Source: Coxiella-like endosymbiont
Lineage (GTDB): Bacteria; Pseudomonadota; Gammaproteobacteria; Coxiellales; Coxiellaceae
Assembly (NCBI RefSeq): GCF_024730665.1
Contig: NZ_CP084737.1
Span: forward strand, 434,001 to 498,000
DNA: 64,000 nucleotides
Direction: 5' to 3'
A program made the position numbers and the translations under genes. Every line of letters begins with the position of its first letter. The first letter of the stretch is position 1. The notes beneath the pieces are model-generated. The model ran no database searches, was not told the DNA's origin, and worked only from the letters and a program-made list of their open reading frames with translations. Of the stretch, positions 30,013 to 41,130 are shown in pieces.

Positions 30013-30999
30013 CTATTTCTCCTCTGCTAAACTAGTCGGCGGCCACCCTTTGATATTCATACCTAAACTTAAACCGTTTTGTGCAAGAACGCTCTTAATT
30101 TCGATCAATGATTTTCTTCCTAAATTAGGGGTTTTCAGCAGATCATTTTCCGAACGCTCCACTAAGTCTCCGATGTAATAAATACTTTCTGCTTTTAAGC
30201 AATTAGCCGCCCGCACCGTTAATTCCAGATCATCAACAGGGCGTAACAATAACGGATCAATTTTATCTTCTTGCCCGCTACTGCTATGATATTCTTCATG
30301 TTTTAAATCCACAAAGGCAACTAACTGATGTTGTAGAATAGTCGCTGCACAGCGGATAGCCTCTTCTGGATTTAGAGTACCATTCGTTTCAAGATCAATA
30401 AGCAATTTATCTAAATCGGTTCGTTTTTCCACCCGCGCATTTTCCACCGCATAGGTTACACGGCGGACTGGACTATAAGAGGCATCCAACAGCAGAATAC
30501 CAACAGGACGAGTTTTTTCCCCATCCATACGGGCACTTGCAGGATCATAACCACGACCCATAGCGACTTTGAGGGCTATATTAACTTCGCCTTCTTTTGT
30601 CAGGTGAGCAATAACGTGATTAGGATTCATAATCCTGACGTCGTGATCAGCTCTAATATCGGCAGCAGTAACGGTTCCTGCTCCTTTCATATTCAATGTT
30701 AATTTAGCTTCATCACGGCCATCGAGCCTAATCGCGACTCCTTTCAAATTCAATAAAATATCAACAACATCTTCACGAATTCCTTCAATGGAACTGTACT
30801 CATGCAACACTCCCTCAATCTCTGCTTCAACAATTGCTGCCCCCGGCATTGAAGATAACAAAATTCGGCGCAGTGCGTTTCCCAAAGTATGCCCAAAGCC
30901 CCGTTCCAGTGGCTCTAGAACGATACGAAAATGGTTGGGTGAAACAGTTTGAACTTGAATATTTTTCGGTGTCAAAAAAGATTTATAAATAGCTTGCAT
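30013..30999 (-). CDS. rpoA: DNA-directed RNA polymerase alpha subunit
   Basis: 328 residues. The N-terminal assembly domain ([26 protein letters not shown]) and the C-terminal domain that contacts UP elements and activators ([41 protein letters not shown]) are intact. ATG 30999 preceded by GAGGC is chosen; an upstream in-frame start at 31047 would overlap rpsD and add an unrelated stretch. Unlike rpoB and rpoC, this subunit has no frame break. Confidence 0.95.
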   Translation of the reverse strand: MQAIYKSFLTPKNIQVQTVSPNHFRIVLEPLERGFGHTLGNALRRILLSSMPGAAIVEAEIEGVLHEYSSIEGIREDVVDILLNLKGVAIRLDGRDEAKLTLNMKGAGTVTAADIRADHDVRIMNPNHVIAHLTKEGEVNIALKVAMGRGYDPASARMDGEKTRPVGILLLDASYSPVRRVTYAVENARVEKRTDLDKLLIDLETNGTLNPEEAIRCAATILQHQLVAFVDLKHEEYHSSSGQEDKIDPLLLRPVDDLELTVRAANCLKAESIYYIGDLVERSENDLLKTPNLGRKSLIEIKSVLAQNGLSLGMNIKGWPPTSLAEEK

Positions 31000-31024
31000 A
31001 TCTATTAGCCTCTTATTTAGCTCC

Positions 31025-31645
31025 TTATTTCGAATAGAGTTCGACAACGAGATTGACTTTAAATTCAGCAGGTAATTCAGTCACATCTGGCTGATCTTTA
31101 AAGGTACCAACCATTTTTTTCGCATCGACTTCAATCCACGAGAGCAAAGCGCGTTGTTGTGCTAATTCCAATGCGCCTTTAATGCGAAGTTGATTCTTAG
31201 CTCTGTCATGAACTTCAATAACATTTCCCGGTTTTACTTGACACGAAGAAATATTAACAATTGCCCCATTCACCAAAATAGCTTTATGGCTCACTAACTG
31301 TCTTGCTTCTGCCCGAGTCGCCGCAAAACCCATACGATAGACTACATTATCGAGGCGACATTCTAATAATCTCAATAAGTTGTCACCGGTAGAACCTTTT
31401 AATAGATCAGCTCGTTTATAATAATTGCGGAATTGTTTTTCCAACACATCATAATAGCGTTTGATCATTTGTTTCATTCGTAATTGGACACCGTAATCGG
31501 TAGTTCGACCACGTCGTTGCCAATGAATACCTGGAATACGCTCAATATTGCATTTTGAGTCGATTGCACGAATACCGCTTTTTAACTGCAAATCCGTTTT
31601 TTCGCGACGTGATAACCGACACTTTGGACCTAAATATCTCGACAT
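31025..31645 (-). CDS. rpsD: Ribosomal protein S4
   Basis: 206 residues from ATG 31645 ([21 protein letters not shown]). The S4 RNA-binding domain [34 protein letters not shown] is clear. S4 nucleates 30S assembly and represses the alpha operon in E. coli. The open frame extends upstream inside rpsK but that part is not S4. Spacing to rpsK is 13 bases. Confidence 0.95.
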   Translation of the reverse strand: MSRYLGPKCRLSRREKTDLQLKSGIRAIDSKCNIERIPGIHWQRRGRTTDYGVQLRMKQMIKRYYDVLEKQFRNYYKRADLLKGSTGDNLLRLLECRLDNVVYRMGFAATRAEARQLVSHKAILVNGAIVNISSCQVKPGNVIEVHDRAKNQLRIKGALELAQQRALLSWIEVDAKKMVGTFKDQPDVTELPAEFKVNLVVELYSK

Positions 31646-31658
31646 TATTGAATACCTC

Positions 31659-32030
31659 CTACACTCGTCGTTTCTTGCGTGGTCGACAACCGTTATGAGG
31701 TAAGCTTGTGCAATCTTGCAAGTTAATAACTTCCAAACCTGCGGAACGTAATCCTCGAATAGCTGAATCACGACCTGCACCAGGACCTTTAACACGCACT
31801 GCAATCCGCCGCATATCGAAATTTTCGCGTGCCACTCGACCCACTTCTTCTGAAGCTAACTGTGCTCCATAGGGAGTTCCTTTCCGTGACCCTTTAAAAC
31901 CAGAGCCGCCTGCAGAACGAAAACACAGGACATTGCCTTGTGGATCAGATACGCTAACCATGGTGTTATTAAATGTCGCTCTAATATGAGCAATGCCTTC
32001 AGTGACTTTGCGATAACGTTTCTTTACCAT
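31659..32030 (-). CDS. rpsK: Ribosomal protein S11
   Basis: 123 residues. [21 protein letters not shown] and the RNA-contacting C-terminus [18 protein letters not shown] identify S11 of the 30S platform. It follows rpsM by 19 bases, with a complete frame. Confidence 0.95.
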   Translation of the reverse strand: MVKKRYRKVTEGIAHIRATFNNTMVSVSDPQGNVLCFRSAGGSGFKGSRKGTPYGAQLASEEVGRVARENFDMRRIAVRVKGPGAGRDSAIRGLRSAGLEVINLQDCTSLPHNGCRPRKKRRV

Positions 32031-32049
32031 GATGGAACAACCTTAATTA

Positions 32050-32411
32050 TCAAGTTCTTATTATAGGTTTGCGCTTACCTTTACGAATGCGCGCATTGGT
32101 ACGTGTTCGTTGGCCGCGCACAGGCAATCCGCGGCGGTGGCGAATGCCCTGATATGTGCCTAAATCCATCTTTCTTTTAATATTCATCGAGCGTTCACGA
32201 CGTAGATCACCTTCGACTGAGAATTTACCCACCTCATTACGCAAAGCTTCCAATTCAGTATCTAAGAATTCATTGATTTTTTTCTTGGATCAACGTTAAT
32301 AGTCTCACAAATTTTTAAGGCTCTAGAATCACCGATACCGTATATGGCTTGTAACGCTATCCGCGCGTGCTTTTGTACCGGAATATTAACACCTGCGATA
32401 CGAGCTACCAT
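32050..32411 (-). CDS. rpsM: Ribosomal protein S13, one frameshift
   Basis: S13 sits in the 30S head and contacts the P-site tRNA and 50S. ATG 32411 opens [20 protein letters not shown] and [13 protein letters not shown]; the phase breaks in the A7 run 32277-32283 (coding strand). One more A gives [18 protein letters not shown] and a 120-residue protein ending [19 protein letters not shown]13 is essential or nearly so, so either the run is miscalled or slippage at A7 supplies the protein. Confidence 0.92.
32277..32283 (-). other. Frameshift site in rpsM (A7)
   Basis: One extra A restores the S13 frame between PRKK and INEFLD. Confidence 0.85.
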
Positions 32412-32499
32412 TCTATTCTTTACTCCAACTTACTAATTTTCATCAAAAAAGCGCCTAAGCATACCCTTTATCACTTGACAAATCAAGTAATAAGAGAAA

Positions 32500-32622
32500 C
32501 TATTTCCCACCTTTCTGTCGCTGTTTATGTCTAGCGTTAGTGCAAATCACTCGCACGACACGAACTCGTCGAATCACTTTACAATTTCGACACATTCTTT
32601 TTACTGATGCTCTAACTTTCAT
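32500..32622 (-). CDS. rpmJ: Ribosomal protein L36
   Basis: A 40-codon gene between rpmJ's usual neighbours secY and rpsM. It reads [20 protein letters not shown] and later [15 protein letters not shown]. The CxxC-x12-C-x4-H zinc ligand pattern of the type with zinc is present (C11, C14, C27, H32). It lies 13 bases downstream of secY. The frame is intact. Confidence 0.93.
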   Translation of the reverse strand: MKVRASVKRMCRNCKVIRRVRVVRVICTNARHKQRQKGGK

Positions 32623-32635
32623 TCCGCTGCCTCCG

Positions 32636-33964
32636 TTATCTAATAAGCCCAAATTTTGATCCTTTTGTGCCTGATTTTTTCATTAGGGATTCATATTGAT
32701 AGCTCATTAAGTGTGCCTGCACTTGAGCCATGAAGTCCATAATGACCACCACAACAATTAACAAAGAAGTTCCGCCGAAATAGAAAGGAAGATTCCATGC
32801 CAAGATCAAAAATTGTGGTAAAAGAGAGACTACGATCAGATAGATAGAACCAGAAAAAGTCAGTCTAGTCATTACTTTATTAATGTAATTCACGGTTTGT
32901 TCACCTGGACGAATACTAGGAATAAAAGCACCTGATTTTTTCAAATTTTCGGCAGTTTCTTTCGGATTAAATACTAAAGCCGTATAGAAAAAGCTGAAAA
33001 ACATTACAGTAATAGCAAAAATTATGATATAAGCTGGCTGGCCACTAGAAAGTGCCAAAGAAACATCATTTAACCAGCCCAATCCTTTTACTGAAGACAT
33101 AAATTTAGCAACTGCGCCAGGAAATAAAATGATACTTTGTGCAAAAATGACAGGAATTACTCCTGCCATATTGATTTTTAGTGGCAAATGACTGCTTTGT
33201 GCAGCATATAATTTTCTGCCTTGCTGACGCTTCGCATAGTTAATCGTAATACGCCGTTGAGCACGTTCAAAAAATACTACAACAAAGGTAATTATGATTA
33301 CTACCATTATTAAAAGTAATAATGTTAATAACGACATTTGGCCTTGCCGAACCTGGATAAATACTTGTCCCACTGATGCCGGAAAACGCGAAGCAATACT
33401 TGCAAAAATAATTAAAGAAATACCACTCCCTACACCGTGCTCTGTCATTTGCTCGCCAAGCCACATTAAAAACAGCGTACCAGTAACCAGTGTGACAACC
33501 GCGATAAAATAAAAACCTAAGCTCGGATTAATCACTGTGCCACTGCGTACCAGCCACTTGGCCATAAAAATGGACTGTAGTAAGGATAAAATAACGGTCC
33601 CATAGCGTGTATATTGGTTAATCTTACGACGCCCAGCGTCCCCTCCTTCCTTTCGGAGTATTTGCATAGTCGGAGAAATTTGGCTGTATATTTGAATGAC
33701 AATAGAAGAGGAAACATATGGCATTACCCCTAATGCAAAAATTGTCATCCGGCTCAAGGAGCCACCGGAAAACATATTAAACATTCCGAGAAAGCCCATT
33801 TCGTGTCGCTGAAAGAGTTGTGCCAGTCGGGCAGGATCAAGGCCAGGAACTGGAATGTAAGCACCAAGTCGATACACTATGATGCTAATCAAAACGAATA
33901 ACAAGCGACGTTTCAACTCGCTCAGGCCACCTTGCGACAAAGATGCACCGAGTTTTTTAGCCAT
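32636..33964 (-). CDS. secY: Protein translocase subunit SecY
   Basis: 442 residues with ten predicted membrane segments. Seen are the N-terminal [26 protein letters not shown], the plug-region [25 protein letters not shown], and the cytoplasmic loop [24 protein letters not shown]. Forms the protein-conducting channel with SecE (encoded at 59.1-59.5 kb). Stands between rplO and rpmJ as in the spc operon. The frame is intact. Confidence 0.95.
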   Translation of the reverse strand: MAKKLGASLSQGGLSELKRRLLFVLISIIVYRLGAYIPVPGLDPARLAQLFQRHEMGFLGMFNMFSGGSLSRMTIFALGVMPYVSSSIVIQIYSQISPTMQILRKEGGDAGRRKINQYTRYGTVILSLLQSIFMAKWLVRSGTVINPSLGFYFIAVVTLVTGTLFLMWLGEQMTEHGVGSGISLIIFASIASRFPASVGQVFIQVRQGQMSLLTLLLLIMVVIIITFVVVFFERAQRRITINYAKRQQGRKLYAAQSSHLPLKINMAGVIPVIFAQSIILFPGAVAKFMSSVKGLGWLNDVSLALSSGQPAYIIIFAITVMFFSFFYTALVFNPKETAENLKKSGAFIPSIRPGEQTVNYINKVMTRLTFSGSIYLIVVSLLPQFLILAWNLPFYFGGTSLLIVVVVIMDFMAQVQAHLMSYQYESLMKKSGTKGSKFGLIR

Positions 33965-34004
33965 TTATCTTACCCAGTCCTTAATTAGAGGAGAATCGTG
34001 TTTA

Positions 34005-34436
34005 TTATTCGACCTTACCGTCCACTGCTTTAATGGCAGTCTTAACACCTTTTGTGACACACAGACCACGAATGGTCATAGGTTTTTCTAATTTACCAGA
34101 AGCGAATATTTTAACGTACTTAATTCGACTACTGATGATATTAGCAGCTCTTAATACCTTCATATCTACCACATCACCCATAATTTTATTTAATTCATGC
34201 AACCGCACCTCAGCTGAAAATAAACGTTTTCGCGAAGTAAAACCAAATTTCGGTACCCGACGCTGCAGAGACATCTGCCCGCCTTCGAAACCGACTTTAT
34301 GATAACCGCCTGAACGCGAATGCTGACCTTTGCAACCGCGGCCGCACGTCTTGCCTTTGCCACTACCGATACCACGGCCTACCCGCATTTTGCATTTTCT
34401 AGAACCTTCATCAGGTTTTAAATTATTTAATTGCAT
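34005..34436 (-). CDS. rplO: Ribosomal protein L15
   Basis: 143 residues from ATG 34436 ([13 protein letters not shown]). The glycine-rich N-terminal extension [20 protein letters not shown] and [17 protein letters not shown] are the L15 signature. An in-frame start five codons upstream is less likely because it overlaps rpmD. Intact. Confidence 0.94.
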   Translation of the reverse strand: MQLNNLKPDEGSRKCKMRVGRGIGSGKGKTCGRGCKGQHSRSGGYHKVGFEGGQMSLQRRVPKFGFTSRKRLFSAEVRLHELNKIMGDVVDMKVLRAANIISSRIKYVKIFASGKLEKPMTIRGLCVTKGVKTAIKAVDGKVE

Positions 34437-34437
34437 C

Positions 34438-34623
34438 TCAAGCTTCCACAACCTGTAATAAGTAAGCAGCTTTCTTGATTAGACCGCGGTTAGCAGGAGT
34501 ATCAATGACCTCTACTGATTGCCGAATATGACGTAATCCTAAAGCTTCAACACACTTTCGATGACCTGGCTTCCGACCAAATTTACTTTTTATTAAAGTA
34601 ACACGTAACCTTTTTTCTACCAT
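34438..34623 (-). CDS. rpmD: Ribosomal protein L30
   Basis: 61 residues with [33 protein letters not shown], the single-domain L30 fold. It lies between rpsE (6 bases upstream) and rplO, as in the spc operon. Intact and of usual length. Confidence 0.93.
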   Translation of the reverse strand: MVEKRLRVTLIKSKFGRKPGHRKCVEALGLRHIRQSVEVIDTPANRGLIKKAAYLLQVVEA

Positions 34624-34629
34624 GATTAT

Positions 34630-35136
34630 TTACTCCGTAATCTCTTTAATAGTTTTGCCACGTTTTGCAGCCACGAATTCTGGCGTTTCCATTTTGTTTA
34701 ATCCCTTAAATGTTGCGCGAACTACGTTAATCGGATTTGAGGAACCAATACATTTTGATAATGCATTTTGCACACCCATCACTTCAAAAACAGCGCGCAT
34801 CACATTACCAGCGATCACCCCTGTACCTTCTGAAGCAGGCAGCATCAATACGGTTGACGATGCGTGCGAAGCTTCGATAGGGTGATGCAAAGTATTGCCT
34901 CGCAAATGTACGAAAATCATATTGCGACGTGCGTTTTCTGTCGCTTTTTGGATTGCAACCGGCACTTCTCTAGCTTTACCCAAACCAAAACCGACTTTAC
35001 CTTCACCATCACCTGCTACGACCAACGCGGAAAAACCAAAAACGCGTCCGCCTTTAACTACTTTCGCTGTTCGTCGCACTTCAATCAGTTTTTCCTGAAT
35101 CCCGTCTGTTGTTGTATCAGTACCTGCTTCTCGCAT
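34630..35136 (-). CDS. rpsE: Ribosomal protein S5
   Basis: 168 residues. The N-terminal double-stranded RNA-binding fold ([22 protein letters not shown]) and the C-terminal half ([32 protein letters not shown]) are complete. S5 is involved in decoding accuracy and mRNA unwinding. It follows rplR by 16 bases. Confidence 0.95.
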   Translation of the reverse strand: MREAGTDTTTDGIQEKLIEVRRTAKVVKGGRVFGFSALVVAGDGEGKVGFGLGKAREVPVAIQKATENARRNMIFVHLRGNTLHHPIEASHASSTVLMLPASEGTGVIAGNVMRAVFEVMGVQNALSKCIGSSNPINVVRATFKGLNKMETPEFVAAKRGKTIKEITE

Positions 35137-35152
35137 ATAAATATACCTTTAA

Positions 35153-35505
35153 TTAAAATTCAAGACCACCTTCGCGTGCTGCCTCTGCGAGCGCACGCAC
35201 ACGACCATGGTATTTATAACCACTGCGATCAAAGGCCACTTTTGTAACACCTGCTTTCTTTGCACGCTCCGCAATGAGCTTTCCTATCACAGAAGCTGCC
35301 TGAACATTACCACCATATTTCAATTGATTTCTTACTTTTTCTCTACAGTAGATGCAGCAGCTAATACGTTAGCGTCAGTGCCTGAAATCAGTTGCGTATA
35401 TACGTGATTAAGTGACCGATGAACGCATAAACGCACCATACCCAATTCTCTGATTTTTGCTCGTGTTCGACGTGCACGGCGTAGTTGTTTTTGTCGTTTA
35501 TCCAT
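35153..35505 (-). CDS. rplR: Ribosomal protein L18, one frameshift
   Basis: L18 binds 5S rRNA in the central protuberance. ATG 35505 overlaps the rplF stop (TAATG) and opens [21 protein letters not shown]. The frame stops at TAA right after an A5 run (35336-35340, coding strand); one more A gives [22 protein letters not shown] and a protein of 117 residues ending [14 protein letters not shown], exactly the E. coli length. Neither half shows any other defect. Confidence 0.92.
35336..35340 (-). other. Frameshift site in rplR (A5)
   Basis: One extra A turns the premature TAA after VEKK into the start of VRNQLKYGG. Confidence 0.85.
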
Positions 35506-36041
35506 TACTTCTTTTTTGCCTCTTTACGAACCACACGTTCATCGTCATATCGTATGCCTTTACCCTTATAAGGTTCTGGCGGTCTTACTGCACGAATATC
35601 AGCAGCCATCTGGCAAACCGCATGTCTATCAGTACCTTTGATAATTATTTCAGTTGCACTCGGGGTTTCTACGGAAAGACCCGTCATCATTTCTATCTTA
35701 ACGGGATGGGAGAAACCAACAGTCAAATGAAGTACCTTATCTTCTGCTTTAGCTCGATAACCCACGCCTACTAAAACCAATTTACGTTTAAATCCTTCGT
35801 GCACACCATGCACCATATTGTTCAATATCGCGCGGCTTGTTCCTGCTAGTGCATTGGATTCCGGTAAATCATTTATCGGCATTAATTGAAGTTCGCCTTC
35901 TCCTCTTGCAACCTTGACTGCTCCGTGAACGATTTTCCTAAGTTCGCCCAATTTCCCTCTCACGGTCACTTGTTGCCCTTCCACATTCACATCAACACCA
36001 GTTGGGATTTTGATCGGATTTTTAGCAATACGACTCACCAT
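35505..36041 (-). CDS. rplF: Ribosomal protein L6
   Basis: 178 residues with the two L6 repeats; the second carries the signature [11 protein letters not shown]. The start [22 protein letters not shown] is canonical. L6 sits near the factor-binding site of 50S. Its stop overlaps the rplR start by one base. Intact. Confidence 0.95.
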   Translation of the reverse strand: MVSRIAKNPIKIPTGVDVNVEGQQVTVRGKLGELRKIVHGAVKVARGEGELQLMPINDLPESNALAGTSRAILNNMVHGVHEGFKRKLVLVGVGYRAKAEDKVLHLTVGFSHPVKIEMMTGLSVETPSATEIIIKGTDRHAVCQMAADIRAVRPPEPYKGKGIRYDDERVVRKEAKKK

Positions 36042-36050
36042 ATACTTCCC

Positions 36051-36446
36051 CTAACTGATGTAACAGAGGACTTCACCGCCTTCGCTCTGACGACGTGCTT
36101 GACGATCAGACATTATACCTTTTGAAGTCGAAATAATTGAAATCCCCAAACCATTTTTAACTGTCGGCAGTTCGTTTTTACCCTTATAAACGCGTAACGC
36201 AGGGCAACTAACTCGCTCAATACACGCAATCACTGGTTCTCCTTCGTGATATTTCAGTTCAATAACCAATAGAGGCTTCTTCGTCAAATCGTCTTCTTTG
36301 CGATAGTCGACGATATACCCTTCCTCTTTGAGCACTTTTGCGATGCTTAATTTCAACGTCGACAAAGGTATTGTCACTTCTTTTTTCGCTACTGCTTGCG
36401 CATTACGCATACGCGTTAGCATATCTGAAATAGGATCTTGTATCAT
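36051..36446 (-). CDS. rpsH: Ribosomal protein S8
   Basis: 131 residues, from [24 protein letters not shown] to [22 protein letters not shown] and GGEVLCYIS. In E. coli S8 binds 16S rRNA helix 21 and represses the spc operon at the rplE start. It follows rpsN by 1 base. Intact. Confidence 0.95.
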   Translation of the reverse strand: MIQDPISDMLTRMRNAQAVAKKEVTIPLSTLKLSIAKVLKEEGYIVDYRKEDDLTKKPLLVIELKYHEGEPVIACIERVSCPALRVYKGKNELPTVKNGLGISIISTSKGIMSDRQARRQSEGGEVLCYIS

Positions 36447-36447
36447 A

Positions 36448-36750
36448 TTACCAACTCGCCTTTTTTAAACCAGGCACATCACCCCGCATTGCCGCTTCAC
36501 GTAAATGAATACGACACAATCCAAATTTCCTCAATATGCCGCGAGAACGACCACAATCACGGCACCGGATTCTCACACGAACGGCGCTTTCGTCTCTGTG
36601 GCTTTTTTGTAATTTTAACATTGCAATTTCTTGTTCTTCTAGTTTTCCTTTCAAAACGATCCTTCTAAGCTCCAGCCGTTTTTTGCGCGCCGATCGTGAT
36701 CTTAGGATACGTTTCTTATTTCGTTCAATAACACTTAATTTCGCCATCAA
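36448..36750 (-). CDS. rpsN: Ribosomal protein S14, long form with Cys/His cluster
   Basis: 100 residues, the length of the zinc-free S14 of enterobacteria, ending [15 protein letters not shown] as expected. Yet it has C63 and C66, C79 and H82 in a CxxC-x12-CxxH arrangement at the place where short zinc S14 proteins have CxxC-x12-CxxC. Zinc binding is therefore conceivable, but the fold length says otherwise. Position between rplE and rpsH is canonical. Two adjacent ATGs make the start ambiguous by one codon. Confidence 0.93.
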   Translation of the reverse strand: MMAKLSVIERNKKRILRSRSARKKRLELRRIVLKGKLEEQEIAMLKLQKSHRDESAVRVRIRCRDCGRSRGILRKFGLCRIHLREAAMRGDVPGLKKASW

Positions 36751-36760
36751 TTAATCTACC

Positions 36761-37300
36761 CTAATCTTTTAACGGAAAACCAAATGCCTTTAACAAGGCA
36801 TGCGCCTCCATATTGGTTCGCGCTGTTGTAGTAATGGTAATATCCATTCCCCGAATAACATCAATTTTGTCATACTGAATTTCTGGAAAAGCGATTTGCT
36901 CACGAATCCCAAAACTATAATTTCCACGTCCATCAAATGATTTTGAGCCAAAGCCACGAAAATCTCGAATACGTGGGATGGTAACTGAAATCAATCGTTT
37001 CAAAAACTCATACATACGTTCGCGACGCAAGGTTACTTTACAACCGATCGGCCATCCTGCACGAATCTTAAATCCTGCTTCTGACTTGCGCGCATAGGTC
37101 ACTATCGGCTTTTGTCCCGAAACTCTCATCATATCCATCACAGCGCACTCAATAATTTTCCTATCCGAGATTGCTTCACCAAGACCCATATTAAGCGTAA
37201 TTTTCTTAATGCGAGGAACGGCCATCTCTGACTCAAATCCGAACTCCTTTTTGAGAGCTGGCACAATGGTTTTACTGTAAAGCTCTTGTAATTCAACCAT
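36761..37300 (-). CDS. rplE: Ribosomal protein L5
   Basis: 179 residues. The N-terminus [29 protein letters not shown] and the C-terminal [31 protein letters not shown] are L5 hallmarks. L5 binds 5S rRNA with L18 and contacts P-site tRNA. Intact, 44 bases after rplX. Confidence 0.95.
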   Translation of the reverse strand: MVELQELYSKTIVPALKKEFGFESEMAVPRIKKITLNMGLGEAISDRKIIECAVMDMMRVSGQKPIVTYARKSEAGFKIRAGWPIGCKVTLRRERMYEFLKRLISVTIPRIRDFRGFGSKSFDGRGNYSFGIREQIAFPEIQYDKIDVIRGMDITITTTARTNMEAHALLKAFGFPLKD

Positions 37301-37344
37301 AATTCTGTCCTATGCTAATCCTATCTCTGGGGGGGATGATAGGA

Positions 37345-37662
37345 TTACACATCAATCATCTCATTATTCGATCTAAAAGTACGCACCTTCGATCCATCCT
37401 CCAAGATTTTTATTTTTACCCGATCCGCTTTTTTGGTCGCCAGATTATATATAGCTACGTTGGAAACATGAATACTTAATGCGCGTTCAAGTATTCCACC
37501 TTGTTCATTCTGATTCGGATTGGGTCTCACATGTTTTTTAGCCAGATTGACACCCTCAACTAAGATGCGATTATTAGAACAAACCTTCAACACCTTACCT
37601 TGCCGTCCTTTATCTTTCCCTGCAATTAGAATTACAGTGTCATCCTTTTTAATTTTTTTCAT
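37345..37662 (-). CDS. rplX: Ribosomal protein L24
   Basis: 105 residues with the KOW motif DDTVILIAGKDKGRQGKVLKV and GVNLAKKHVRPNPNQNEQGGI. ATG 37662 (MKKIKKDD) is preferred over a GTG two codons upstream. L24 initiates 50S assembly. Standing between rplN and rplE as in the spc operon. Confidence 0.94.
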   Translation of the reverse strand: MKKIKKDDTVILIAGKDKGRQGKVLKVCSNNRILVEGVNLAKKHVRPNPNQNEQGGILERALSIHVSNVAIYNLATKKADRVKIKILEDGSKVRTFRSNNEMIDV

Positions 37663-37680
37663 CACCACCCCGACTCATAC

Positions 37681-38046
37681 CTATAAAACTTCTAAGGACA
37701 GTGAAATTATTTTCATAAATTTTGCCCGTAGCTCACGGGTTACAGGGCCAAAAATACGCGTCCCGATCGGTTGTAACTGGTTATTCAGCAACACAACTGC
37801 ATTGTTATCAAACCGAATTAAAGAACCATCATCGCGACGAATACCTTTGCGTGTTCGTACTACTACTGCAGTCATCACTTCTCCTTTTTTCACTTTCCCT
37901 CGTGGAATTGCTTCTTTAATGCTAACTTTAATTAAATCACCAATACGTGCATAACGGCGTTTAGAACCACCCAATACTTTGATACACATTACACGCCGGG
38001 CTCCACTATTATCTGCTACACCAATAACGGATTGTGTCTGAATCAT
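37681..38046 (-). CDS. rplN: Ribosomal protein L14
   Basis: 121 residues, [27 protein letters not shown] through [19 protein letters not shown]. The L14 core is highly conserved and unbroken. It is the first gene of the spc group, 10 bases after rpsQ with no promoter of its own visible. Confidence 0.95.
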   Translation of the reverse strand: MIQTQSVIGVADNSGARRVMCIKVLGGSKRRYARIGDLIKVSIKEAIPRGKVKKGEVMTAVVVRTRKGIRRDDGSLIRFDNNAVVLLNNQLQPIGTRIFGPVTRELRAKFMKIISLSLEVL

Positions 38047-38056
38047 CGCTGTTCCC

Positions 38057-38326
38057 TCACTTCACTATTTCCGCTCTTTCCTTAATTTTAACTAATACCC
38101 AACTTTTCGTTTTTGAGATCGGCCGACATTCACGAATAGTAACTATATCATACTCCTGACATTTATTACCCGGGTCATGTGCGTGTATTTTCATGGAACG
38201 TCTAATAAATTTTCCATATTTAGGATGTTGTACGCGACGTTCAATTAACACGACAATGGTGTCCTTCATTTTATTCCTTATCACTACCCCAGTTAGGGTA
38301 CGTACCATTTTTTCATTCTTACTCAC
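38057..38326 (-). CDS. rpsQ: Ribosomal protein S17
   Basis: 89 residues with the OB-fold signature [20 protein letters not shown] and [16 protein letters not shown]. It overlaps the end of rpmC by 8 bases. Final gene of the S10 group. Intact. Confidence 0.94.
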   Translation of the reverse strand: MSKNEKMVRTLTGVVIRNKMKDTIVVLIERRVQHPKYGKFIRRSMKIHAHDPGNKCQEYDIVTIRECRPISKTKSWVLVKIKERAEIVK

Positions 38327-38516
38327 GCTTACATTCCTTTTCTTTCAAAATGGTCTTAACGCGGGCGATATTGCGGCGCACCTGTTTATAAAGATGAGGT
38401 CGCGGCACCTCACTCATGCCTTTTTGCATACGCAAGTTAAACCACTCTCTCATTAAATCCAGCAATTCTTTTCTTAGCCCATCCATTGATTTATTACGTA
38501 AATCACTAATGTTCAT
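38319..38516 (-). CDS. rpmC: Ribosomal protein L29
   Basis: 65 residues forming the two-helix L29 ([25 protein letters not shown], then [16 protein letters not shown]). It starts immediately after the rplP stop and overlaps rpsQ, so translation is probably coupled. L29 lies at the polypeptide exit of the 50S. Confidence 0.93.
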   Translation of the reverse strand: MNISDLRNKSMDGLRKELLDLMREWFNLRMQKGMSEVPRPHLYKQVRRNIARVKTILKEKECKRE

Positions 38517-38930
38517 TTACATCACCATTCGCTTCATAAATAAACACTTCAACGGCAATTTCGCTGCTGCGCGGGTAAATGCTTCACGTGCAAGAACTTC
38601 ATCAATCCCTTCAATTTCAAAAATCATTCGACCTGGTTGTACTAATGCTACCCAATATTCAACACTACCTTTACCTTTGCCTTGTCGCACTTCTAAAGGT
38701 TTTTTCGTAATTGGTTTATCCGGAAAAATACGAATAATAATTTTTCCACCACGTTTAACATGGCGTGCCACTGCACGACGTGCCGCTTCCAATTGACGTG
38801 ACGTAATTCGCGCACACTCTGTCGCTTTAAGACCAAATTCTCCGAAGCTAACCCGATTACCCTGCGAGGCAATCCCTCGATTGCGGCCCTTAAAATCTTT
38901 GCGATATTTCCTATTACTCGGTTGTAGCAT
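38517..38930 (-). CDS. rplP: Ribosomal protein L16
   Basis: 137 residues: [53 protein letters not shown] and [20 protein letters not shown]16 contacts the A-site tRNA elbow. The Arg hydroxylated in E. coli lies in the conserved GKGKG region. Intact, 13 bases after rpsC. Confidence 0.95.
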   Translation of the reverse strand: MLQPSNRKYRKDFKGRNRGIASQGNRVSFGEFGLKATECARITSRQLEAARRAVARHVKRGGKIIIRIFPDKPITKKPLEVRQGKGKGSVEYWVALVQPGRMIFEIEGIDEVLAREAFTRAAAKLPLKCLFMKRMVM

Positions 38931-38943
38931 TTAACAACTCCCG

Positions 38944-39633
38944 TTATTTCCATACTGCTTCTTCAATCGCCTGCGAAGGAGCTGCTTCTTCAGCGGGCAC
39001 TCTTGGCATATGCAACTCACCTTTAAAAATCCATACCTTCACTCCAATTACACCATATGTGGTTTTCGCAATAGCCGTACTATAATCAATATCTGCCCGG
39101 AAAGTATGCAATGGAACACGTCCTTCTCGATACCATTCTGTTCTTGCAATTTCAGCACCACCTAAACGGCCACTAACACTGATTTTAATACCAAGCGCTC
39201 CTTGACGCATTGTATTTTGTACAGCGCGCTTCATGGCACGACGAAACATTACTCGACGTTCCAACTGCTGAGCAATATTTTCTGCTACTAATTTAGCGTC
39301 CAATTCCGGTTTTCTAATTTCTTCAATAGTGATATGCACAGGAACTTTCATTACTCTCGACATTTCAGCGCGTAATTCTTCAATTTCGCCGCCCTTTTTA
39401 CCAATAATGACACCGGGGCGCGCTGAATAAATTGCGATTTTTGCATTTCTCGCAGGCCTCTCAATCTGAATGCGACTAACGAAAGCATTCTTCAAGCGTT
39501 CTTCTAACAATTGCCTCACTTTCAGATCGTCATTTAAGAGATCTGCATAATCTTTTTTATCCGCATACCACTTTGACGTCCAGCTTGTTGTGATACCCAG
39601 TCGGATCCCTTTTGGATTGACTTTTTGACCCAT
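38944..39633 (-). CDS. rpsC: Ribosomal protein S3
   Basis: 229 residues. N-terminal [25 protein letters not shown], the KH domain ([18 protein letters not shown]) and the C-terminal [23 protein letters not shown] are complete. S3 shapes the mRNA entry channel. It follows rplV by 3 bases. Confidence 0.95.
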   Translation of the reverse strand: MGQKVNPKGIRLGITTSWTSKWYADKKDYADLLNDDLKVRQLLEERLKNAFVSRIQIERPARNAKIAIYSARPGVIIGKKGGEIEELRAEMSRVMKVPVHITIEEIRKPELDAKLVAENIAQQLERRVMFRRAMKRAVQNTMRQGALGIKISVSGRLGGAEIARTEWYREGRVPLHTFRADIDYSTAIAKTTYGVIGVKVWIFKGELHMPRVPAEEAAPSQAIEEAVWK

Positions 39634-39636
39634 TAG

Positions 39637-39984
39637 TTATTCTCCCCGTCCGCGCGTATTCGCTACCTTAACAGTAATGTAGCAGGTACGCTTTAGAATT
39701 CGATTTACACGGCCACGGGCACGTGGACAAAACCTTCTTTGCATTGGACCTTTATCAACCATTACTGAGGACACCTTTAACTCATCAATATCTATCCCTG
39801 CATTGTGTTCCGCATTGGCGATCGCTGAGTCTAACACTTTTTTCATGATAGCTGCTGATTTTTTATTGCTAAAACGCAATAAATCAACGGCCTGTTCGGC
39901 AGATAACCCTCGAATTTGAGCGCCCACCAGCCTCGCTTTCTGGTCAGAAATACGTACGTATTTTGCTATCGCGCTTATTTCCAT
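39637..39984 (-). CDS. rplV: Ribosomal protein L22
   Basis: 115 residues from ATG 39984 (MEISAIAKYVRISDQKARLV). The extended hairpin lining the exit tunnel ends KGPMQRRFCPRARGRVNRILKR. A longer open frame upstream overlaps rpsS and is not L22. Four bases after rpsS. Intact. Confidence 0.94.
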   Translation of the reverse strand: MEISAIAKYVRISDQKARLVGAQIRGLSAEQAVDLLRFSNKKSAAIMKKVLDSAIANAEHNAGIDIDELKVSSVMVDKGPMQRRFCPRARGRVNRILKRTCYITVKVANTRGRGE

Positions 39985-39988
39985 ATCA

Positions 39989-40273
39989 TCATTCACCCTC
40001 TTTCTTCGCCTTACGATTACCAGAATGGGCACGGAATGTGCGTGTAATCGCAAATTCACCTAATTTATGACCCACCATATTTTCTGAAACATAAATTGGC
40101 ATATGTTGACGACCGTTGTGTATTGCGATCGTTAAGCCGACCATTTCAGGGGTTACCATCGAACGCCGCGACCAGGTTTTGATAGGGCGCTTACTACCTT
40201 CTTTTTGTGCTTGTTTCACCTTTTTCATCAGGTGATGGTCCACAAATGGCCCTTTTTTAGTCGATCTTGGCAC
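39989..40273 (-). CDS. rpsS: Ribosomal protein S19
   Basis: 94 residues: [41 protein letters not shown] and [19 protein letters not shown]19 sits in the 30S head next to S13. Gene order rplB-rpsS-rplV is canonical. Intact. Confidence 0.95.
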   Translation of the reverse strand: MPRSTKKGPFVDHHLMKKVKQAQKEGSKRPIKTWSRRSMVTPEMVGLTIAIHNGRQHMPIYVSENMVGHKLGEFAITRTFRAHSGNRKAKKEGE

Positions 40274-40286
40274 GTTTTATTCCTCT

Positions 40287-41114
40287 TTATTTCTTACGTC
40301 GATCACGAATAATCATATTGCTGGTACGCTTATTGCGACGTGTTTTATAGCCTTTAGTTGGCTTACCCGTTGGTGATACTGGATGGCGGCCACCCGAAGT
40401 TTTACCTTCACCACCGCCATGAGGATGATCCACTGGGTTCATTGCAACACCACGAACAGTCGGCCGTCGGCCGCGCCATCGTTTAGCACCTGCTTTTCCG
40501 AGTGAGCGCAAACTATGTTCTGAATTCGATACTTCACCGACACAAGCTCGACAGGTCGCCAGTATCTTACGCATTTCTCCTGAACGCATACGAACGATTA
40601 CATAAATACCCTCTTTAGCGGTCAATTGAGCCGAAGCTCCTGCACTACGAATTAACTGAGCACCCTTACCAGGTTTCAACTCTACATTGTGAATTGTGGC
40701 TCCCAAAGAAATATTCTGCAATGGCAAGCAGTTCCCCGGCTTAATTGGCGCCTCCTTCCCGGACATAACTTTAGAGCCTTTATACACACCTTTTGGTGCG
40801 ATAATGTAACGACGCTCTCCATCAGGATATAAAATTAATGCAATATGAGCACTACGGTTGGGATCATACTCCAATCGCTCCACGGTACCTTCAATGCCTT
40901 CTTTATCACGCTTAAAATCAATAATACGATAATGACGCTTATGGCCACCGCCGCGTCGTCTCACCGTAATACGACCTTGATTGTTACGGCAATTAATCCG
41001 ATTTTTACTTTCGATCAACGGTGCATACGGATCACCTTTATGCAATTCCCGATGTACAACTTTAACAACAAAGCGCCTCCCTGGTGATGTTGGTTTTGTT
41101 TTTACTAACACCAT
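40287..41114 (-). CDS. rplB: Ribosomal protein L2
   Basis: 275 residues from ATG 41114 ([19 protein letters not shown]). L2 is needed for subunit joining and the peptidyl transferase centre. [25 protein letters not shown] and the peptidyl-transferase-centre loop [25 protein letters not shown] are both present. The start 15 codons upstream is rejected because it extends into the rplW end. Intact. Confidence 0.95.
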   Translation of the reverse strand: MVLVKTKPTSPGRRFVVKVVHRELHKGDPYAPLIESKNRINCRNNQGRITVRRRGGGHKRHYRIIDFKRDKEGIEGTVERLEYDPNRSAHIALILYPDGERRYIIAPKGVYKGSKVMSGKEAPIKPGNCLPLQNISLGATIHNVELKPGKGAQLIRSAGASAQLTAKEGIYVIVRMRSGEMRKILATCRACVGEVSNSEHSLRSLGKAGAKRWRGRRPTVRGVAMNPVDHPHGGGEGKTSGGRHPVSPTGKPTKGYKTRRNKRTSNMIIRDRRKK

Positions 41115-41130
41115 TTTTACTCCAACTTTC

